DNA from: Opitutaceae bacterium
GTDB lineage: Bacteria; Verrucomicrobiota; Verrucomicrobiia; Opitutales; Opitutaceae
Length of the DNA: 7,765 nucleotides
Direction of reading: 5' to 3'
Assembly: GCA_003168315.1 (NCBI GenBank)
Contig: PMSP01000327.1
Coordinates: forward strand, 1 to 7,765
The stretch's first letter is position 1. The number at the start of each line of letters is the position of its first letter. Positions 1-5,525 of this stretch are shown one piece after another. The notes beneath the pieces are model-generated. The model made no database searches, was not told where the DNA came from, and saw only the letters and a program-made list of their open reading frames with translations. The position numbers and the translations under genes were made by a program.

Positions 1-104
1 ACGTCCCGCTCGAGCGGATCAACGACGGTTTCGCTGCGATGAAGGACGGAAGGGCGATAAGAGCTGTCGTGCTATTCGATGAAACGCTAGAAAGATCAAA
101 CTGA
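1..104 (+). CDS. Zinc-dependent alcohol dehydrogenase, C-terminal end (partial)
   Basis: The window opens inside this gene, and only about the last 33 codons (frame beginning at base 3) are present, ending in TGA at 102-104. The readable tail runs PLERINDGFAAMKDGRAIR, then AVVLFDE. This is the typical C-terminus of medium-chain, zinc-dependent alcohol dehydrogenases, including the class III S-(hydroxymethyl)glutathione dehydrogenase type, where 'INEgF..M..GkxiRxVv.F' closes the Rossmann/catalytic fold. Members oxidise alcohols or the formaldehyde-glutathione adduct with NAD(P)+. The zinc ligands and the GxGxxG motif lie outside the window, so the subfamily and substrate cannot be decided. Its reading frame overlaps the convergent gene on the other strand by nine bases at the stop codons, leaving no room for a terminator between them. 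Confidence 0.75.
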   Translation, partial: VPLERINDGFAAMKDGRAIRAVVLFDETLERSN

Positions 105-377
105 TTCGGAGGCGCACTCCGGATGCATTCCGGCTTCGCGGAACGGATAGGCCAGCTCCAGCGTACAGATCGGACACCGGGGAATCGGAACGGTCGCGCC
201 CCGAGCCTCGAGATATTCGTCCCGCGCCTGCGCTTTCTCGATGATCATTGCGCTGATGGCGGAAACGATTGGCAGCACGAGTCCCCGCTGCCCGGCCGCC
301 TTGGCCGCGACCTTCTTGCGCTTCAGGTAAGCGGCGCGACGTTTGCGTTTGATGATCTTGTTTAGCTGCTGGCCCAT
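96..377 (-). CDS. Small basic protein with C-terminal zinc-ribbon-like motif
   Basis: This is a 93-residue protein of unknown function. The first 23 residues are strongly basic (MGQQLNKIIKRKRR, then AAYLKRKK) and suggest nucleic-acid or ribosome contact. Residues about 33-47 are hydrophobic (LVLPIVSAISAMIIE) and could form a helix. The tail carries C68-x2-C71-x13-H85-x2-C88, a plausible zinc-binding knuckle. I chose the ATG at 375-377 over an in-frame TTG at 429-431 because that TTG falls inside a good -35 box (TTGACT), so it would lie upstream of the transcript, and because the protein from the ATG begins with the basic block. No clear Shine-Dalgarno sequence precedes it. I recall similar short basic proteins starting MGQQLNK in Verrucomicrobiota genomes, but this is memory, not a search. 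It converges on and slightly overlaps the alcohol dehydrogenase gene. That it is a real gene is likely; its function is unknown. Confidence 0.72.
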   Translation of the reverse strand: MGQQLNKIIKRKRRAAYLKRKKVAAKAAGQRGLVLPIVSAISAMIIEKAQARDEYLEARGATVPIPRCPICTLELAYPFREAGMHPECASESV

Positions 378-402
378 GGTGGTGTGATAAGGGAAAGGTG
401 TG

Positions 403-431
403 ATCAGACCCTTTCGAGAAGGGCGAGTCAA
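403..431 (-). promoter_or_regulatory. Sigma-70-like promoter for the small zinc-ribbon-like gene
   Basis: On the minus strand, TTGACT (bases 426-431) is followed after 17 bases by TCTGAT (403-408, four of six matches to TATAAT). Transcription would begin near 396, giving a leader of about 20 bases before the ATG at 377. A short inverted repeat, CCCTT (409-413) and AAGGG (419-423), lies in the spacer. An 8-base direct repeat, ATCACACC on the minus strand, occurs at 397-404, overlapping the -10 box, and at 381-388, near the start codon; these could be operator sites. Assigned by eye only. Confidence 0.5.
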
Positions 432-509
432 GACCTAGGGTGGGGCGGCGGTGTCCTAGTTCGGTTCGATGTACTCCCGACCGGATGCAATTTGCTTTCT
501 CGCAGATTG

Positions 510-514
510 AAGGA
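510..514 (+). promoter_or_regulatory. Shine-Dalgarno site of the F420:NADP oxidoreductase-like gene
   Basis: AAGGA lies 11 bases before the ATG at 526 and supports that start codon. The 148 bases between the two divergent start codons (378-525) hold the promoter of the minus-strand neighbour. I found no convincing plus-strand -35/-10 pair there. Confidence 0.5.
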
Positions 515-525
515 ATCCTAAAGCA

Positions 526-1164
526 ATGAAGATCGGAATCATTGGTTCAGGTGACGTGGCCAGGACCTTGTGCGCAGGCTTCCTAAAGCACGGACACGAA
601 GCCGTTATCGGCACACGAGATGTCGCTAAATTGAAGGCTTGGGGGGAGGAAAACCCCAATGCCAAGATTGGGAGTTTTTCCGACGCCGCGAAATCCGCGG
701 AAATCGTCGTGCTAGCAGTGAAGGGAACGGTGGCCTCGGATGCCTTGCGCATCGCGGGCGCCGTGAATCTCGCTGGAAAGACGGTAATCGACGCGACCAA
801 TCCCATTGCGGATGCCGCGCCGGTGAATGGCGTGCTTAACTATTTCACGACCTTCGGAGATTCGCTTATGGAGCGCCTGCAGCGCGAATTTGGGGCGGCT
901 CGATTTGTAAAGGCGTTCAACTCAGTCGGCGCGGCCTGTATGGTCGACCCGAAATTCAAGGGTGGAAAGCCCACGATGTTCATCGCCGGGAACGATTCGG
1001 CTGCGAAGAAAACCGTTGCGGCAATCCTGACCGATTTTGGCTGGGAACCGGAGGATATGGGGGAGGCTGAGGCGGCGCGGGCCATCGAGCCCCTCTGCAT
1101 TCTCTGGTGCATCCCGGGATTCCGGCAGAACGACTGGGTTCATGCATTCAAGCTCTTGCGTTGA
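526..1164 (+). CDS. NADPH-dependent F420 reductase-like oxidoreductase (NAD(P)-binding)
   Basis: This 212-residue protein belongs to the family of F420H2:NADP+ oxidoreductases and their many F420-independent relatives (COG2085-like). The N-terminal Rossmann fold begins at once with MKIGIIGSGDVA (GxGxxA at residues 7-12). GTRD at 29-32 sits at the end of strand 2, where the 2'-phosphate of NADP is usually read, so NADP preference is likely (inference). VVLAVKG at 61-67 and VIDATNPI at 87-94 are the usual following strands. The C-terminal helical part shows KAFNSVGA (129-136), FIAGND (152-157) and the family-typical ending ARAIEPLCILW...GF...DW.HAFKLL (184-211). The length is normal and no part is missing. 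Whether the host makes F420 cannot be told here; most relatives outside methanogens and actinobacteria reduce other substrates. It stands alone, with a convergent gene downstream, and seems less GC-rich than the genes to its right. Confidence 0.85.
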   Translation: MKIGIIGSGDVARTLCAGFLKHGHEAVIGTRDVAKLKAWGEENPNAKIGSFSDAAKSAEIVVLAVKGTVASDALRIAGAVNLAGKTVIDATNPIADAAPVNGVLNYFTTFGDSLMERLQREFGAARFVKAFNSVGAACMVDPKFKGGKPTMFIAGNDSAAKKTVAAILTDFGWEPEDMGEAEAARAIEPLCILWCIPGFRQNDWVHAFKLLR

Positions 1165-1211
1165 CGTTACCTTGTCGTTTGTGGGCGCACGCGTCACGCA
1201 ATAATCACCCT

Positions 1212-1243
1212 AGTTCCGGAGCCCGAGATATTTCCCCGGAACT
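1212..1243. terminator. Inverted repeat between convergent genes, possible bidirectional terminator
   Basis: A perfect 8-base inverted repeat, AGTTCCGG (1212-1219) and CCGGAACT (1236-1243), encloses a 16-base loop. It lies in the 127-base gap between two genes that converge here. There is no run of T on either side, so it is a weak candidate for intrinsic termination; it could be a Rho-assisted or RNA-stabilising hairpin. The rest of the gap (1165-1211 and 1244-1291) shows only a weak 5-bp stem at 1272-1289. Confidence 0.35.
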
Positions 1244-1291
1244 GCAGCCCTCAAGCGGGCCGTCTAAGCAGTCCCTGCCCAAATAGGGATA

Positions 1292-2278
1292 CTACCGGTG
1301 GGGCGGGGATGCGCCCGTGATGTTCGCTCCGTTCCGCGTCCACCTGTAGACGAGCGGGCCTGTGGCCCTGTCCAGTTCCTTGCAGAGCGGGCGACTATCC
1401 CGCTTCATCACCGAAAGGTACTCGAGCCCGCCGGCGTCGCAGTTGAGCAGGCGCACGTAGGGCTTGAAGTCCTCGGGTCTCCCGATGATGCGCGACAGGC
1501 CGCTTTCGCCGTCCCAGTCCCGGTCCAGCGCGACGAACGAATAAGGGAGGCTGCGAAGATCGATGCCGGCGCGCCGGCCGAATTTCATCCAGTTGGAGTC
1601 CGCGAATATGGCCGATGGCGGGGCGGCGAAGTGATGGCACCAGTGCCGCTCGTTGCCCGGACCCAGGATTGGGCAGGCGTTTGCGTGGGTGCAGGGGGCC
1701 ACAACGCGGAACTTGCCGACCCAGCTGTCCCTGAGGGACCCGAGGGCGCGGCTGATCTCGCGCGACCCGGGCTCGGTCCAGATCACGGCCCGCGACCTGT
1801 CGACAAGGCCGCGGAGTTCCTCAAGCGCCTGCGGCGGGAGCTCGTTCAGGACGTGACTGACGACCAGGAGTCCTATGGGCTCGCTTCCGCTCAGTTCTCC
1901 GCGGGTGGCCCCCGAGACGGCAAGCCCGGGGAATTGCGCCGCCGCAAGGCCCCGGGCGAAGGAGATTGCGACCGGGGAATGGTCCCACAGCGACAGGGAC
2001 TCAAAGGTTCCCGCGCCAAAGCGCGCGACGACCCGTCGTCCGGCAACCCCGCTGCCGCAGCCCCAGTCGAGGAGGGGGCCTGCGGGAGGCCGCCAGCCGC
2101 GGAGCCGAAGCTCGTCCAGGACGGCGTCCCACTTCCACCCAATCCGTTCCCCATAGGTGAGGTCGTAGCTCGCGAGGTCCGCCTCCGACGACCAGTACGG
2201 GCCGTCGCAGGGCTTGCCGCCAAGGAACTGCTCGCGGTGAGCGTCGAGGGAGGCCCAGTCGAGCTCGGACCACGTCAT
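1292..2278 (-). CDS. Rsm22/METTL17-like methyltransferase-fold protein with four-cysteine Fe-S motif
   Basis: This 328-residue protein resembles the Rsm22 family, whose mitochondrial members (yeast Rsm22, human METTL17) bind the small ribosomal subunit during assembly. The SAM-binding motif I is LLDWGCGSGVAGRR (69-82), with motif II at LSLWDHSP (95-102). SHVLNELPP (141-149) and AVIWTEPGS (164-172) are the family's later methyltransferase motifs. Next comes VVAPCTHANACPILGPGN, then WCHHF. C196, C202 and C214, with C280 in RLLNCDAG, form a C-x5-C-x11-C-x65-C set like the four Fe-S-cluster ligands of METTL17. The start is the ATG at 2276-2278, which overlaps the upstream stop as ATGA; the longer frame to 2467 lies within the neighbouring gene and has no family similarity. 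No Shine-Dalgarno sequence is seen, so translation is probably coupled. It is the last gene of the operon and ends in TAG. Its target in bacteria is not established; small-subunit rRNA or ribosome assembly is inferred. Confidence 0.82.
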   Translation of the reverse strand: MTWSELDWASLDAHREQFLGGKPCDGPYWSSEADLASYDLTYGERIGWKWDAVLDELRLRGWRPPAGPLLDWGCGSGVAGRRVVARFGAGTFESLSLWDHSPVAISFARGLAAAQFPGLAVSGATRGELSGSEPIGLLVVSHVLNELPPQALEELRGLVDRSRAVIWTEPGSREISRALGSLRDSWVGKFRVVAPCTHANACPILGPGNERHWCHHFAAPPSAIFADSNWMKFGRRAGIDLRSLPYSFVALDRDWDGESGLSRIIGRPEDFKPYVRLLNCDAGGLEYLSVMKRDSRPLCKELDRATGPLVYRWTRNGANITGASPPHR

Positions 2279-3441
2279 GCCAGGTCGAAGCCGAGTTGAG
2301 CCGCCAAGGCCTGCCTCCTGACCCCGTAGAATGCGGCGAACTCCCGGATCCGCCCGGCGGCCTGGGCGTCGCCGCGCGGGTGGGCCTTGATCGCCGTGAT
2401 CATCGTGTTCTTCGCGGTGTGCTCGGTTGAGATGAATTCGAAGACACGGGTCCGGTAGCCGGCCCATTCCAGGAGCTGCGCCCGGAGGGCATCCGTCACG
2501 AACTCCGCCTGGCGCTCCTCAAATATGCCGTGCTTGAGCGCGGGCGCCAGGACCGCCGGGGCGACCAGCTGGGGCCGGACCTCCTTCTGGCAGCAGGGGG
2601 CCACGACCAGGAGCGCGGAGCCGGCCGCGACACCCTTCGCAAGGGCGTCATCCGTCGCGGTGTCGCAGGCGTGAAGGGCGATCAGTATGTCCGCACGGCC
2701 CACATCGGTGTCGCCAATCGACCCTACGCGGAACGAGAGCCGCGCCCCCATGCCCTGTTCGGCCGCGGTCCTCGAGCAGAAGCCGACCAGGTCCGCGCGC
2801 GCCTCAATCCCGCAGACGTCGGCTCCGTCCCCCAGGATCTCGCTGGCGGCGAACGTGAGGTAGCCCTTCCCGCATCCCATGTCGAATACGCTCAGGCGCC
2901 GGTCCTTTGCGAGGGGCGCCTCGCCGGCGAGGTGCTCCAGGATCTCGGCGAACTTCTCGATCTGCCTGAACTTGTCCGTCATCGCCGCGATGGGCTTGCC
3001 GCGCGCGTCGGTTACCCCCAGCGCGCGAAGCCACGGGGCCGCCGGGGAAATGGCGCGCCTCTTCGGCCTGTCGTTGCCCGTGGCCGCGGTCCTGGGCCTG
3101 CCGAGCGCCTTCAGTCGGATCCGGTCCGCGCCGGCGCCGGTTTCAAGCTGGACGCTCTGCTCCGACGTGAAGAGGTGGGCGTCAAGGAAATCGGTCCCGA
3201 TCATGGGCTCCAGGAGAATGAGCGCCTCCCCGGCGCCATGGTTCTTCGTGATGTCCTTCGTCGCGTGGCGCCAGACAAACGAAAGGCGGGGGCCCGCCTT
3301 CAGCGTGACCGGGCGCACGAAGAGATTTTCCAGGGTCGGGTCCTTTCCGCCGGGTTTTCCCAGGGTCAGCTTCTCCAGTGTCCCCGAGTTGACTGCGTCC
3401 CGCAGCAGCGCGTTGAACTGGTCCCGGACGGATGGCTTCAT
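2275..3441 (-). CDS. Class I SAM-dependent methyltransferase (Methyltransf_32-like)
   Basis: This is a 388-residue methyltransferase. An N-terminal domain of about 150 residues has no motif I can name, but includes RLSFVWRHATKDITKNH (52-68) and LEPMIGTDFLDAHLFT (77-92). The C-terminal part is a Rossmann methyltransferase: VFDMGCGKGYLTF (185-197) is motif I, GIEAR (211-215) supplies the acidic ribose-binding residue, HACDTATDDAL (257-267) and APCCQKE (281-287) are the signature of the PF13679-type group, and FEFISTEHTAKNTMI (334-348) follows near the end. I chose the ATG at 3439-3441 because it overlaps the upstream gene's TGA as ATGA and is followed by a sensible N-terminus; the longer frame to 3498 lies inside the upstream gene. 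Eukaryotic PF13679 proteins include RNA and protein methyltransferases, but the substrate here is unknown. It sits between the LMF-like gene and the Rsm22-like gene, with a 4-base overlap at each end. Confidence 0.8.
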   Translation of the reverse strand: MKPSVRDQFNALLRDAVNSGTLEKLTLGKPGGKDPTLENLFVRPVTLKAGPRLSFVWRHATKDITKNHGAGEALILLEPMIGTDFLDAHLFTSEQSVQLETGAGADRIRLKALGRPRTAATGNDRPKRRAISPAAPWLRALGVTDARGKPIAAMTDKFRQIEKFAEILEHLAGEAPLAKDRRLSVFDMGCGKGYLTFAASEILGDGADVCGIEARADLVGFCSRTAAEQGMGARLSFRVGSIGDTDVGRADILIALHACDTATDDALAKGVAAGSALLVVAPCCQKEVRPQLVAPAVLAPALKHGIFEERQAEFVTDALRAQLLEWAGYRTRVFEFISTEHTAKNTMITAIKAHPRGDAQAAGRIREFAAFYGVRRQALAAQLGFDLA

Positions 3442-4925
3442 GTCGTTGGGAGGCTCACCGGGGTTATAAAGAAATCCAACGGCGTCCTGCGCCACCAATT
3501 TCCCGTGCGTTTTTTCTCCTCCGCCGTCGTGAATTCATACCTGTAGCGGACGACCCGTATGTACAGGGGAGGATGCAGCGGAAAGGGATTGCGGGAAAAG
3601 AGCCCGAGGACCGCAGGGTCCCCCCTGAGAAGAAGCTCGCACACGGTCCCCACCCAGGGGTTGCTTTCGGGCGGCCCGAGCGCGGCGAACCACAGCTGCC
3701 AGTCAAGCCGCGGCTGGTGGGGGGCGACCCAGGCCGGTCGCCGGGCAAGGTCCCCAGGCTTGTAGGGCAGCCCGTACTCGCGCCAATCGCGGCCGTCATC
3801 GCTTCCCTCGATGATCAGCTCCGGCCTCTCCGGGGTCATGACGGCGAACAGCCCGTAGTCATTGAAGCTTCGGCTCGGCCCGACGGCATTCGCCACAAAC
3901 CGGACCATGGGCGAGGCCGCCACCCCCGGCCACACGGCGGCCATCGCCTCGAAAAAGGTGATCCCCACCGAAAAGGCGGCGAACCAGCGGACCGCCGTGG
4001 GCTTGAACCGGACAACCAGGGGACTCTGACCCGCCCCCACGGCCATGGGTGCCTCGACGCCCCAATGCCGCTCCCGCCACCACTCGTCGTCAAGGCAGGC
4101 GAGGCAGAGGCCGATCCCGAGCAGGTTGAAAAAGGCGTAGTTGCCGGTGAGGGCGATCATGACCTGAAGGAAAACGATCGAGAGCGCACCCGCGTGCCTG
4201 AACTTGCGCGGCATGGGGATGAGGAAGGGGGCCGCGAGCTCGATCGCGAACATCACCGCGCAGGACGCCACCTGGAACCATTCCGGAAGCTGCTGGGCGT
4301 ACCAGGCGAGCGGCGTCGGCAGCGGCTGGGTCTGGTAGTGGACGGTGAGCGCAGTCAGGTGCCTCCACGCGAGATCGCCGCTTGTCAGCTTCACGATCCC
4401 GGACAGGAACATGAGCCGGAACAGGAGCCACCATACGAGGAAGCGCGCGAGGCGCGGGGGATCGTAGGGCTCCTTCCAGCGGCCAAGCTTCCAGGGGACC
4501 ACGAAGAACGCGATGAGGGTCGTCTCCAGGAGAAGCGCATCCCACTGGAAATCGAAGAAGATCTGCCCCGCGCCGGAGAGCGACAGGTAGCACACCCAGA
4601 GGAGCGCCAGGCAGAGTGCCGGCGCATAGCCGACGAAAAGAAGCACGGACAGGGCGATCCCCGCTGCGCAAAGGAGGTCAATGAAGCGGCCGGCCCCGAA
4701 GATCCAGCAGAGAGACGGCACCTCATACCATGCCTCATTGCCGAGCTGCTCGTGCGCGGCGGCAAAAAAGCGGCCGGCGGGCAAAATGCCCGACGGCCCG
4801 ATCAAGCCATTCGCCTGGATCCAGATTGAGGCGAAGGCGAAGAGGTGGGCGGCGGCCAGGACGCGCACGAAGAGCCGGTTCCCGGTCGCAAACGACGGGG
4901 TGGATGGCCGGGGTGCTCGTTCCAT
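3438..4925 (-). CDS. Lipase maturation factor (LMF1) family membrane protein
   Basis: This 495-residue membrane protein matches the lipase maturation factor family (PF06762). In vertebrates, ER-resident LMF1 is needed to fold lipoprotein lipase dimers; the role of bacterial members is unknown. About eight or nine hydrophobic segments lie between residues 17 and 333, for example 17-37, 80-100, 101-117, 160-180, 217-236, 246-276 and 312-333. Family motifs in order: FDFQWDALLLE (124-134), FRLMFLSGIVKLTSGD (169-184), HYQTQPLPTPLAWY (196-209), then in the soluble C-terminal domain YGLFAVMTPERPELIIEGSD (357-376), APHQPRLDWQLWFAAL (401-416) and NPFP (446-449). The protein appears full length. The start is the ATG at 4923-4925, backed by a good Shine-Dalgarno sequence. 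It is the first gene of the minus-strand operon and ends in an ATGA overlap with the methyltransferase gene. In a bacterium it would sit in the inner membrane, with the C-terminal domain probably on the periplasmic side (inference). No lipase gene is in the window. Confidence 0.92.
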   Translation of the reverse strand: MERAPRPSTPSFATGNRLFVRVLAAAHLFAFASIWIQANGLIGPSGILPAGRFFAAAHEQLGNEAWYEVPSLCWIFGAGRFIDLLCAAGIALSVLLFVGYAPALCLALLWVCYLSLSGAGQIFFDFQWDALLLETTLIAFFVVPWKLGRWKEPYDPPRLARFLVWWLLFRLMFLSGIVKLTSGDLAWRHLTALTVHYQTQPLPTPLAWYAQQLPEWFQVASCAVMFAIELAAPFLIPMPRKFRHAGALSIVFLQVMIALTGNYAFFNLLGIGLCLACLDDEWWRERHWGVEAPMAVGAGQSPLVVRFKPTAVRWFAAFSVGITFFEAMAAVWPGVAASPMVRFVANAVGPSRSFNDYGLFAVMTPERPELIIEGSDDGRDWREYGLPYKPGDLARRPAWVAPHQPRLDWQLWFAALGPPESNPWVGTVCELLLRGDPAVLGLFSRNPFPLHPPLYIRVVRYRYEFTTAEEKKRTGNWWRRTPLDFFITPVSLPTT

Positions 4926-4930
4926 AATAA

Positions 4931-4936
4931 TCTCCT
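4931..4936 (-). promoter_or_regulatory. Shine-Dalgarno site of the LMF-like gene
   Basis: Minus-strand AGGAGA sits 5 bases from the ATG at 4925. It is the clearest ribosome-binding site of the minus-strand operon; the two downstream genes have none and appear to rely on coupled translation. Confidence 0.75.
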
Positions 4937-4983
4937 ATTATTTTACCGGCGCGCGTCGAGAAAATCCAAACTAATACATCATA

Positions 4984-5011
4984 TTGGAATATATGATCTA
5001 ATAGATAATAT
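4984..5011 (+). promoter_or_regulatory. Candidate promoter of the coiled-coil/HTH regulator gene
   Basis: TTGGAA (4984-4989), a 16-base spacer and TAATAT (5006-5011) form a plausible sigma-70-type promoter in a very AT-rich stretch (about 4961-5040) within GC-rich surroundings. Transcription would start near 5018, giving a leader of about 44 bases. The -10 box overlaps the left arm of the inverted repeat at 5009-5036. The minus-strand operon must also be driven from this gap, but there are too many AT-rich candidates to choose one. Confidence 0.4.
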
Positions 5012-5036
5012 GATATAAGGCGCTTGCTATATCATA
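5009..5036. promoter_or_regulatory. Perfect 9-bp inverted repeat, likely operator
   Basis: TATGATATA (5009-5017) and TATATCATA (5028-5036) are exact inverted copies separated by 10 bases (5018-5027), so the arm starts lie 19 bases apart, about two helical turns. A further pair of the same core, ATCATA (4978-4983) and TATGAT (4992-4997), lies just upstream as a 7-6-7 inverted repeat (4978-4997). Such spacing suits a dimeric DNA-binding protein. The site overlaps the putative -10 box of the regulator gene and stands between two divergent transcription units. The neighbouring HTH protein is the obvious candidate binder (inference). AT-rich DNA makes some palindromy by chance likelier. Confidence 0.5.
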
Positions 5037-5061
5037 GGACAATGCCGAGCTTGCGCGAACT

Positions 5062-5448
5062 ATGGTAACTAAACAGATAAAGGAACTTGAAGTCACAAAG
5101 GCCAAGATTGTCGCGCTTGAGAAATCGATCGCCAAACGCCTCCACAAGGAGCTGTCGACGCTGCATGACAAGTACGGCTTCGGCTCGCTTCAGGAATTCA
5201 TCAGGGCGCTGAAGGGATCTTCCGGCCCTGGCTCGTACAAGCCCGCACGCAAGGTCAAGGCGCCGAAGGCGGCCTCCAAGGTGAAGCGCCGCAAGCGCGC
5301 CATCATTACCGACGAGACGCGCGCGAGCGTGAAGAAGCTCGTCGAGGCTGGGAAGACCGGTTCGCAGATAGCAAAGTCGCTCGGGATTTCGCTTCCCAGC
5401 GTCCAGAACATCAAGAAGGCGCAGGGTCTGGTCAAGGCGCGCGCCTGA
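5062..5448 (+). CDS. Small DNA-binding protein: coiled-coil N-terminus, basic linker, C-terminal HTH
   Basis: This 128-residue basic protein appears to be a transcriptional or nucleoid-type regulator. Residues 1-35 form a probable coiled coil with heptad-like spacing (KQIKELEVTKAKIVALEKSI), followed by LHDKYGFGSLQEFIRAL (34-50), which recalls the oligomerisation part of H-NS-like proteins. Residues 58-80 are a Lys/Ala/Pro-rich linker with KVKRRKR, a likely non-specific DNA contact. Residues 84-124 hold a compact helix-turn-helix, VKKLVEAGKTGSQIAKSLGI followed by SLPSVQNIKKAQGLV, like the resolvase/Hin or homeodomain-like type. The ATG at 5062 has no Shine-Dalgarno sequence; an 8-codon frame (5042-5068) overlaps it. 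The gene is bounded by the palindromic region upstream and a strong terminator downstream, so it is probably transcribed alone and may regulate itself and the divergent operon (inference). I recall similar proteins from Opitutaceae, without a described function. Confidence 0.8.
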   Translation: MVTKQIKELEVTKAKIVALEKSIAKRLHKELSTLHDKYGFGSLQEFIRALKGSSGPGSYKPARKVKAPKAASKVKRRKRAIITDETRASVKKLVEAGKTGSQIAKSLGISLPSVQNIKKAQGLVKARA

Positions 5449-5475
5449 GGGCACCGCAGTCTTGCCAGCCCCACG

Positions 5476-5512
5476 CGGCCCCTGCTCTATAGGCGGGGGC
5501 CGTTTGCTTTTT
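5476..5512 (+). terminator. Strong intrinsic terminator after the HTH gene
   Basis: A 10-bp GC-rich stem (5476-5485 pairing with 5493-5502, one G-T wobble) closes a 7-base loop and is followed by TTTGCTTTTT (5503-5512). It begins 28 bases after the regulator's stop codon. Its T-run ends 13 bases before the aminotransferase start, so it could also act as a control point for the operon downstream. Confidence 0.85.
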
Positions 5513-5525
5513 CGCGGTCCGAATC

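Noticed and set aside
378..431. TTG start adding 18 residues to the small zinc-ribbon-like protein
   Set aside because: The TTG is part of a good -35 box, so the mRNA would begin downstream of it.
456..806. 116-codon minus-strand frame overlapping the oxidoreductase
   Set aside because: It is antisense to a well-supported Rossmann-fold gene and shows no recognisable features.
1272..1289. Small stem TCCCT/AGGGA downstream of the Rsm22-like gene
   Set aside because: Only five pairs and no T-run on either strand; not credible as a terminator.
1298..2299. 333-codon plus-strand frame antisense to the Rsm22-like gene
   Set aside because: Shadow frame in very GC-rich DNA; no motifs, and the opposite strand is convincingly coding.
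2279..2467. Upstream extension of the Rsm22-like gene
   Set aside because: The extra 63 residues are Arg/Gly/Pro-rich and lie wholly within the neighbouring methyltransferase gene; the ATG in the ATGA overlap is the better start.
3442..3498. Upstream extension of the methyltransferase gene
   Set aside because: It lies inside the LMF-like gene's coding sequence; the ATGA-overlap ATG at 3441 is better placed.
2530..3546. 338-codon plus-strand frame antisense to the methyltransferase
   Set aside because: Same reasoning: the minus strand has real SAM-binding motifs, and the plus-strand product is low-complexity.
3432..4829. 465-codon open frame on the plus strand antisense to the LMF-like gene
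   Set aside because: It encodes a charged, Arg/Pro/Glu-rich sequence with no fold-like pattern, while the opposite strand carries clear LMF family motifs. Long antisense frames are expected in high-GC DNA.
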